A DNA stretch of 44,506 nt from Flavobacteriales bacterium UBA7878 (GTDB taxonomy: Bacteria > Bacteroidota > Bacteroidia > Flavobacteriales > Schleiferiaceae): positions 1-44,506 of the forward strand of contig DLRW01000083.1 of the NCBI GenBank assembly GCA_002501205.1. Reading direction: 5' to 3'. How positions within the stretch are numbered: the stretch's first letter is position 1; the number at the start of each line of letters is the position of its first letter. The notes beneath the pieces were generated by a model, which saw only the letters and a program-made list of their open reading frames with translations, did no database searches and was not told the origin of the DNA. Below, in pieces: positions 41,286 to 44,506 of the stretch. Made by a program: the position numbers and the translations under genes.

Positions 41286-42698
41286 ATGAAAAAGACACAG
41301 CTGTTTTTAAAGAGTGCATTCTCACTGGAAGGGAGCTTTAAAACCATTCCTCAAATGATTGAGTGGGTGGCCGAGCAAAATGAAGCGGTCAATGTTCAAA
41401 TTACCAAAAGCCGCTTCGATAAATTACAGCAGTGGTCTTACGATAAAGATAGTGGCAGAATAGCCCATAATTCAGGTAAGTTTTTCTCTATTGATGGTAT
41501 TGCTGTGGAGACGGATTGGGGAAAAGTTCCTTATTGGGAACAACCGATCATCAATCAGCCGGAAGTGGGCTATTTAGGGTTCATCACGAAAGAGTTCAAT
41601 GGGATTTTACACTTCCTGGTACAAGCCAAAATTGAGCCAGGCAATGTTAATTACGTACAACTTTCTCCCACCTTACAAGCTACACGCAGTAATTATACTC
41701 AGGTTCATAAAGGACGTCAACCCTTATACCTGGACTATTTCAGAAATGCCAGTCCAAATCAGGTATTACTAGATCAATTACAAAGTGAACAGGGTGCACG
41801 CTTTTTACGAAAACGCAATCGAAATATTATTATCAAGGTAGAGGAAGAAATTGAAGTTTACGATAACTTCCAATGGGTCACCTTGGCGCAATTAAAGACC
41901 TTGATGCGTTATGATAATTTGGTGAATATGGATACCCGAACTGTAATAAGTGGTATTCCATTTGGTACGGTGAACCAGGAGTCTATAGATTTTTACACCT
42001 TTTTAGATAATAGCGACGGGGAGGTTTCCAGTAAAATCTTGCGTTCAGCCTTAACCGATGAAAATAGCTTACATCCAATAGATGAGGTAATATCCTTTAT
42101 TACTCACTTTAAGAGTATGTATAGTCTAAAAGTATCTAAGGTTGATCTGGCTAAAACGGATCAATGGGTTTTTGATCAGGAAATGATTTATCGTCCAGAT
42201 GGCAAATACTTTAGAGTAATACCTGTGGATGTACAAATTGGTAACCGGGAGGTTGTTAGTTGGAGTCAGCCTATGGTTGAGCCTGCACAGGAAGGCCTCT
42301 GTGCCTTTGTTTGTAAAGAGATTAATGGGATATTACATTTTGCAGTTCAAGCTAAATTGGAATGTGGTAATCACGATATCATCGAATTAGCTCCAACCGT
42401 ACAATGTTTAACCGGTAATTACCGAGAATCCAAACAAGGCTCTTTGCCCTTCTTGGATTATGTTTTAAATGCGGCTCAGGATCAAGTAATTTTTGATTGC
42501 CTGCAGTCGGAAGAAGGAGGCCGTTTTTACAGGGAACAAAATCGAAATATGGCGATTATCGCTGGTGATGAAATTTCGGTAGAATTACCCGAAAACTATA
42601 TCTGGATGACTTTGGGTCAACTACATAACTTCTTACGCTATAATAATTATTTAAACATTCAGGCACGTAGCCTGATTGCAGCATTATCATTCGTATGA
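41286..42698 (+). CDS. NDP-hexose 2,3-dehydratase (EvaA type)
   Basis: A 470-residue protein of the NDP-hexose 2,3-dehydratase family, which removes water from dTDP-4-keto-6-deoxyglucose to give the 3,4-diketo-2,6-dideoxy intermediate, the committed step to 2-deoxysugars. It consists of two homologous halves: for instance FNGILHFLVQAKIEPGN and INGILHFAVQAKLECGN, LQSEQGARFLRKRNRN and LQSEEGGRFYREQNRN, VTLAQLKTLMRYDN and MTLGQLHNFLRYNN. That tandem build and length are characteristic of EvaA and TylX3. Best known from actinobacterial antibiotic pathways. It overlaps the next gene by 4 nt (ATGA). Confidence 0.92.
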   Translation: MKKTQLFLKSAFSLEGSFKTIPQMIEWVAEQNEAVNVQITKSRFDKLQQWSYDKDSGRIAHNSGKFFSIDGIAVETDWGKVPYWEQPIINQPEVGYLGFITKEFNGILHFLVQAKIEPGNVNYVQLSPTLQATRSNYTQVHKGRQPLYLDYFRNASPNQVLLDQLQSEQGARFLRKRNRNIIIKVEEEIEVYDNFQWVTLAQLKTLMRYDNLVNMDTRTVISGIPFGTVNQESIDFYTFLDNSDGEVSSKILRSALTDENSLHPIDEVISFITHFKSMYSLKVSKVDLAKTDQWVFDQEMIYRPDGKYFRVIPVDVQIGNREVVSWSQPMVEPAQEGLCAFVCKEINGILHFAVQAKLECGNHDIIELAPTVQCLTGNYRESKQGSLPFLDYVLNAAQDQVIFDCLQSEEGGRFYREQNRNMAIIAGDEISVELPENYIWMTLGQLHNFLRYNNYLNIQARSLIAALSFV

Positions 42699-43666
42699 GA
42701 ATAAAGATTGGTGTTTTAGGCAAAGCAAATATTGCGCTGCGTTCCATTATCCCCACTTTAGCTGAGCTTTCGGATCAGTTCGAAATTGTGGCTATTGCAA
42801 CCAGATCCAAAGCCGATGGAGAGTCGGATATTAATGGTATTCCGGTTATAGAGGGCTATGATCAATTATTGGATATCGATACCTTGGATGCCGTATATAT
42901 ACCATTACCTATTGGAATGCATTATGAATGGATTCGTAAGGCATTAAATAAAGGCTTGCATGTTTGGGTTGAGAAATCCCTGGCAAGCACAGAGAGCGAA
43001 GTAAAGGAGCTCATTTCTTTAGCAAAGGAAAAGCAATTAGTAGTATTGGAAAGCTTTCAGTTTCGCTTCCATAAACAGTTGAAAAGCATTCAAGAGTCTC
43101 TTAAGGATGGGATTATTGGTGAAGTTCGCTCATTTAGAGCTTCCTTTGGCTTTCCACCTTTTCCCGATGCTGATAATATCCGGTATCAAAAGAGTTTAGG
43201 GGGCGGAGCCTTGCTCGATGCTGGCGCATATACTTTAAAAACCGCCGCTTTATTCCTCGGAAAGGATGTTGAAGTTGTGGCTGCGCAATTAGCGATGGAT
43301 GAGGACCGTCAGGTAGATATCTACGGAAATGGGATGCTGAAAACCAAAGATGGCGCCGCTACGGCTCAGGTTTCTTTCGGTTTTGATAATTTCTACCAAT
43401 GTGGAATTGAAGTTTGGGGCTCCAAAGGCAAGCTCTTCACCAATCGATTGTTTACAGCTCGTAAAGGTTTTGTGCCACAAATGACTATCGAGACAAATGA
43501 GGGTTCTAAAACGGTAGATCTGCCAGAAGATGATGCCTTCACCAATATTGCCTTGCACTTTCATAAAATGTTGAAGGATAAGGATTCAGATTTGCGAAAT
43601 GAGGAGTATGAGCAAAATCTGCTTCAAGCGAAATTGATTGAGTCTTTTAAACAAAAATCCATTTAA
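42695..43666 (+). CDS. Gfo/Idh/MocA oxidoreductase, probable NDP-sugar 3-ketoreductase
   Basis: A 323-residue NAD(P)-dependent oxidoreductase: Rossmann start IKIGVLGKANIALRSI, the VYIPLPIGMHYEW segment, Lys94 in the EKSLAST motif (EKP-like), and a C-terminal domain with GGGALLDAGAYTL (D175, Y179). Tyr takes the place of the His common in this family; from memory, a Lys/Tyr pair is used by the kijanose enzyme KijD10, a sugar 3-ketoreductase of this family. Its translational coupling to the 2,3-dehydratase strongly suggests that it reduces the unstable 3,4-diketo product at C3. Cofactor and stereochemistry cannot be read from sequence. Confidence 0.86.
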   Translation: MRIKIGVLGKANIALRSIIPTLAELSDQFEIVAIATRSKADGESDINGIPVIEGYDQLLDIDTLDAVYIPLPIGMHYEWIRKALNKGLHVWVEKSLASTESEVKELISLAKEKQLVVLESFQFRFHKQLKSIQESLKDGIIGEVRSFRASFGFPPFPDADNIRYQKSLGGGALLDAGAYTLKTAALFLGKDVEVVAAQLAMDEDRQVDIYGNGMLKTKDGAATAQVSFGFDNFYQCGIEVWGSKGKLFTNRLFTARKGFVPQMTIETNEGSKTVDLPEDDAFTNIALHFHKMLKDKDSDLRNEEYEQNLLQAKLIESFKQKSI

Positions 43667-43728
43667 TTCCAGAGAATTAGCTTCAATTCTCAAACAAGTT
43701 CATATGGGTTTCTAGCATCAAAAGCACT

Positions 43729-44358
43729 ATGAAAATAGACGTCTTAACAGATAATAAAGAAAGCTGGATTGTAGAGTACATTCCAGAGCTCCTGGAAGGT
43801 TTAAAAGACCATGAGGTGCGTCATGTTTTTAATTCTTCTGATGCAGAAGGAGGAGATGTGTTATGCGCCTTAAGCTGTGAGAAAATCCTGAAAAGGGAAG
43901 TTTTGGATCGCTATAAAAGTTGTGTGGTGGCACATCCTAGTCCTTTGCCCAAAGGAAAAGGTTGGTCTCCGGTAGCCTGGCAAGTATTGGAAGGAAACAC
44001 AGAGATTCCTGTGAGCCTGATTGAAGCAGCGGACAAAGTAGACTCCGGAGATATTTATTATCAGGAATACTTTCCTTTGGATGGCACCGAATTAAATGCT
44101 CAAATCAAAGCCAAGCAGTTTGAAGTAACCAAGCGTTTGGTATTAAAGTATATCCAGAATTTTCCAGTTCAGGGTCAAAAACAGGAAGGTGAAGAAACCT
44201 TTTACCGAAAATTTACTCGTGAGGATAACAGAATTGATATTCAATCATCCCTGGAGGCCGAGTTCAATAAGTTAAGAGTAGCTGATAATGATCGCTACCC
44301 TTGTTGGTTCGAGTATAAAGGGAAGAAGTTTAAACTGCTTGTAGAGGACTTAGACTAA
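43729..44358 (+). CDS. Sugar N-formyltransferase-like protein
   Basis: A 209-residue protein of the formyltransferase fold (GART/Fmt type). The core motif VVAHPSPLPKGKGWSPVAW has the catalytic His69 and the downstream Asp105 in DSGDIYY, but the position of the usual catalytic Asn (two before His) is Val67. The PKGKGWSP variant matches a subgroup attached to aminosugar biosynthesis rather than methionyl-tRNA formyltransferase, and the protein lacks the C-terminal tRNA-binding OB domain. It probably formylates the amino group made by the aminotransferase encoded next, from N10-formyl-tetrahydrofolate. Shorter than characterised sugar formyltransferases (about 240-270), so the acceptor region may be trimmed. 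Confidence 0.8.
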   Translation: MKIDVLTDNKESWIVEYIPELLEGLKDHEVRHVFNSSDAEGGDVLCALSCEKILKREVLDRYKSCVVAHPSPLPKGKGWSPVAWQVLEGNTEIPVSLIEAADKVDSGDIYYQEYFPLDGTELNAQIKAKQFEVTKRLVLKYIQNFPVQGQKQEGEETFYRKFTREDNRIDIQSSLEAEFNKLRVADNDRYPCWFEYKGKKFKLLVEDLD

Positions 44359-44412
44359 AACTAAGTATCGAATTTATCAGTGTGTAATTTATATTTCTAA
44401 AGAACTAAAAGC

Positions 44413-44506
44413 ATGAGAATTCCTTTTGTTAAAGCACCATTAACTGGTAATGAAAAGAAAGTAATAGGAGAGTCTATTGATTCCGGATACCATGGCGGAG
44501 ATGGTC
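44413..44506 (+). CDS. DegT/DnrJ/EryC1/StrS aminotransferase, WecE-like (3' truncated)
   Basis: Only the first 31 codons are inside the window. They read as an N-terminus of the PLP-dependent sugar aminotransferase family: IPFVKAPLTGNEKKVIGE and the SGYHGGDG turn closely follow WecE/RffA, which begins with IPFN-PPV-G-E and SGKLCGDG. WecE aminates C4 of dTDP-4-keto-6-deoxyglucose. The same reaction on a 2-deoxy substrate would complete the pathway of the preceding genes. Separated from the formyltransferase gene by 54 nt without visible signals. Confidence 0.72.
   Translation, partial: MRIPFVKAPLTGNEKKVIGESIDSGYHGGDG

Overview
The window looks like chromosomal DNA of a free-living member of the Bacteroidota, most likely order Flavobacteriales (possibly a Cryomorphaceae/Schleiferiaceae-type marine lineage; the family is a guess). 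The grounds are several independent lineage markers: fused SecDF, a type III glutamine synthetase (GlnN), proteins with type IX secretion (T9SS) C-terminal domains of both classes, a PorE-like T9SS accessory protein, DUF2851 and DUF4834 proteins, a CarB that ends before the allosteric domain, and several promoters of the Bacteroidota form TAnnTTTG. I see no tRNA, rRNA, CRISPR array, insertion sequence or prophage.

Layout. 1-8.3 kb: export and envelope functions (end of secDF, tatA, Ca2+/Na+ exchanger), glnN, and a large OmpA/TPR/PD40 protein with C-terminal LysM modules. 8.3-11.4 kb: a compact purM-prfA-pyrF unit. 11.4-14.7 kb: a 448-bp gene-free stretch, then three overlapping or nearly touching genes for exported Ig-like proteins. 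The middle one carries a gliding-type T9SS sorting domain; the outer two are paralogues ending in the same G-x-I-x-H-Y tail. 14.7-19.3 kb: MarR regulator, DUF2851, PspC, a K+ channel with an RCK domain, an RmlD-like reductase and a PIG-L deacetylase. 19.3-28.5 kb on the minus strand: yfhO-glycosyltransferase-propeller-like unit, then carB-DUF4834-wecB linked by 1-nt overlaps. 28.6-31.3 kb: rpmH (too short for routine ORF calling), yihY and a Wzx-type flippase. 31.5-34.2 kb: glycosyltransferase, sugar O/N-acetyltransferase and nadC.

34.2 kb to the end is the most interesting part. A large T9SS-exported protein and a 59-residue exported peptide with a CTERM-like tail are followed by a terminator. 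A surface polysaccharide operon then starts with its own promoter, two leader stem-loops, and a winged-helix regulator fused to a degenerate nucleotidyltransferase-like domain. The operon encodes UDP-HexNAc dehydrogenase and C4-epimerase (UDP-GlcNAc to UDP-GalNAcA type), RmlA, an NDP-hexose 2,3-dehydratase, a Gfo/Idh 3-ketoreductase, a sugar N-formyltransferase and the start of a WecE-like C4 aminotransferase. Together these predict a dTDP-4-formamido-2,4,6-trideoxyhexose next to a uronic acid in the same glycan. A 61-nt three-tier hairpin with a GNRA loop lies inside this operon between the dehydrogenase and epimerase genes.
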